7,252 nt of DNA from Hyphomicrobiales bacterium. GTDB taxonomy: Bacteria > Pseudomonadota > Alphaproteobacteria > Rhizobiales > Kaistiaceae. Position 1 is the first letter of the stretch. Each line of letters starts with the position of its first letter. Below the pieces are notes generated by a model, which saw nothing but the letters and a program-made list of their open reading frames with translations, searched no databases and had not been told where the DNA came from. Both the position numbers and the translations under genes were made by a program. The stretch covers positions 1-7,252 of the forward strand of contig JAFKJZ010000114.1 in NCBI GenBank assembly GCA_017305815.1, written 5' to 3'. Positions 6,796 to 7,252 of this stretch are shown here, piece by piece.

Positions 6796-6895
6796 TTTGT
6801 GCTTTCGGGCCCATGGCAGGAATCCGTCTAGCTTCCTGTCACGGTATGTCGGGCTGGACCTCGCGAGATGGGGCGCCAGGCCCGAAGGAGATTCC
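6796..6895 (+). promoter_or_regulatory. Expression platform of the fluoride riboswitch and crcB ribosome binding site
   Basis: This 100 nt leader joins the aptamer to crcB and ends in AAGGAG (6885-6890), a strong Shine-Dalgarno 5 nt before the ATG. CTTTCGGGCC (6802-6811) can pair with GGCCCGAAGG (6879-6888) over ten positions (one G-T), covering four bases of that site. Separately, CTCCT (6789-6793) in the aptamer's pseudoknot strand is an exact complement of AGGAG (6886-6890). An 8 bp hairpin (6815-6822 with 6833-6840, one G-T) lies between. No hairpin followed by a T-run is seen, so control of translation is more likely than transcription termination. The pairings are seen; the mechanism is inferred. 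Confidence 0.6.
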
Positions 6896-7252
6896 ATGTT
6901 TCCAACCGTCCTCGTCTTCCTCGGTGCCGGTCTTGGCGGCGTGCTGCGCCATGGCGTCAACCTGACCGCGGCGCGCCTGTTCGGAACCGGATTTCCCTGG
7001 GGCACGCTCACCGTCAACGTCGTCGGCTCGCTCGCCATGGGCCTCTTCGCCGGCTATTTCGCCTTTCGCGACGGTATGAACTGGACGCAGCACGCGAGGT
7101 TGTTCCTCACCACCGGCGTACTCGGCGGCTTCACCACCTTCTCGACGTTTTCGCTCGATGTCGTGGTCCTGCTGGAGCGCGGCGAGACGGGGGGCGCTAC
7201 GATTTATGCGCTCGTGTCGCTGATCGTGTCGGTTCTCGCGCTCTTTGCGGGG
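6896..7252 (+). CDS. crcB: Fluoride ion channel/exporter CrcB (Fluc), 3' end outside window
   Basis: The frame runs from ATG-6896 to the window edge, giving 119 codons of a family usually about 125 residues, so only the last few residues and the stop should be missing. Fluc proteins are small inner-membrane channels that assemble as antiparallel dual-topology dimers and let cytoplasmic fluoride leave the cell. Four hydrophobic segments are visible (about 3-19, 36-57, 68-93 and 102-119). Family motifs are GGVLRH near the start (14-19), TVNVVGS with Asn41, and GGFTTFSTFS (77-86), whose Phe82 and Phe85 are the Phe-box residues lining the fluoride path and Thr80/Thr81 the helix break near the central sodium. 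AAGGAG stands 5 nt upstream, and a fluoride riboswitch precedes the gene, which supports both its identity and its regulation. Confidence 0.96.
   Translation, partial: MFPTVLVFLGAGLGGVLRHGVNLTAARLFGTGFPWGTLTVNVVGSLAMGLFAGYFAFRDGMNWTQHARLFLTTGVLGGFTTFSTFSLDVVVLLERGETGGATIYALVSLIVSVLALFAG

Noticed and set aside
6815..6840. Hairpin in the crcB leader as an intrinsic terminator
   Set aside because: The 8 bp stem is real (one G-T) but is followed by ACGGTATG rather than a T-run, so it is not a convincing factor-independent terminator.
6589..7093. Short - strand open frames over the end of ldhA, the riboswitch leader and crcB
   Set aside because: They are antisense to well-supported features and have no ribosome binding site or recognisable content.

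Overview
The window is a 7.25 kb stretch of very GC-rich, densely coding bacterial DNA. Codon use (strong G/C at third positions), TTG starts and the gene families suggest an alphaproteobacterium, probably Hyphomicrobiales (Rhizobiales). That placement is an inference. No IS element, phage gene, CRISPR array, rRNA or tRNA is visible, and it reads as ordinary chromosome carrying metabolic and stress-handling genes.

Layout from left to right: (1) the C-terminal end of an alpha/beta-hydrolase (esterase-like) gene, + strand; (2) a glutathione S-transferase-like gene, + strand; (3) convergent with it, a nucleoside 2-deoxyribosyltransferase gene, - strand; (4) upstream of that on the same strand, a 14-TM DHA2-type MFS exporter; (5) a 174 bp divergent intergenic region; (6) a class III alcohol dehydrogenase / S-(hydroxymethyl)glutathione dehydrogenase, + strand, followed by a GC-rich hairpin terminator; (7) a tightly coupled + strand pair, an ABC/SMC-type AAA ATPase and an E. 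coli LdhA-type D-lactate dehydrogenase, 3 bp apart; (8) a 215 bp leader with a candidate promoter and a well-supported fluoride riboswitch; (9) the 5' part (119 codons) of the fluoride channel gene crcB, which runs off the window.

Functional links: the class III ADH oxidises the spontaneous glutathione adduct of formaldehyde, and the GST-like protein is also a glutathione-fold protein, but the two are not in one transcription unit. The divergent MFS exporter may share regulation with the ADH gene. The crcB unit is self-contained: fluoride is sensed by the leader RNA, which should switch on translation of the fluoride exporter. Every element of the crcB-motif aptamer can be found by eye: 5' hairpin, loop-to-tail pseudoknot, AACCGCC/GGCTGATG core hairpin and CTCCTGC tail. 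The 3' strand of the pseudoknot (CTCCT) is exactly complementary to the crcB Shine-Dalgarno (AGGAG), which suggests a direct translational switch.

I see no obviously new multi-gene system. The points most worth a second look are the fluoride-switch mechanism, with two competing Shine-Dalgarno-sequestering pairings; the translationally coupled ATPase/D-lactate dehydrogenase pair; and the inverted repeats in the divergent MFS/ADH promoter region. Several very long open frames antisense to or upstream of real genes are GC-rich shadow frames and are not annotated.
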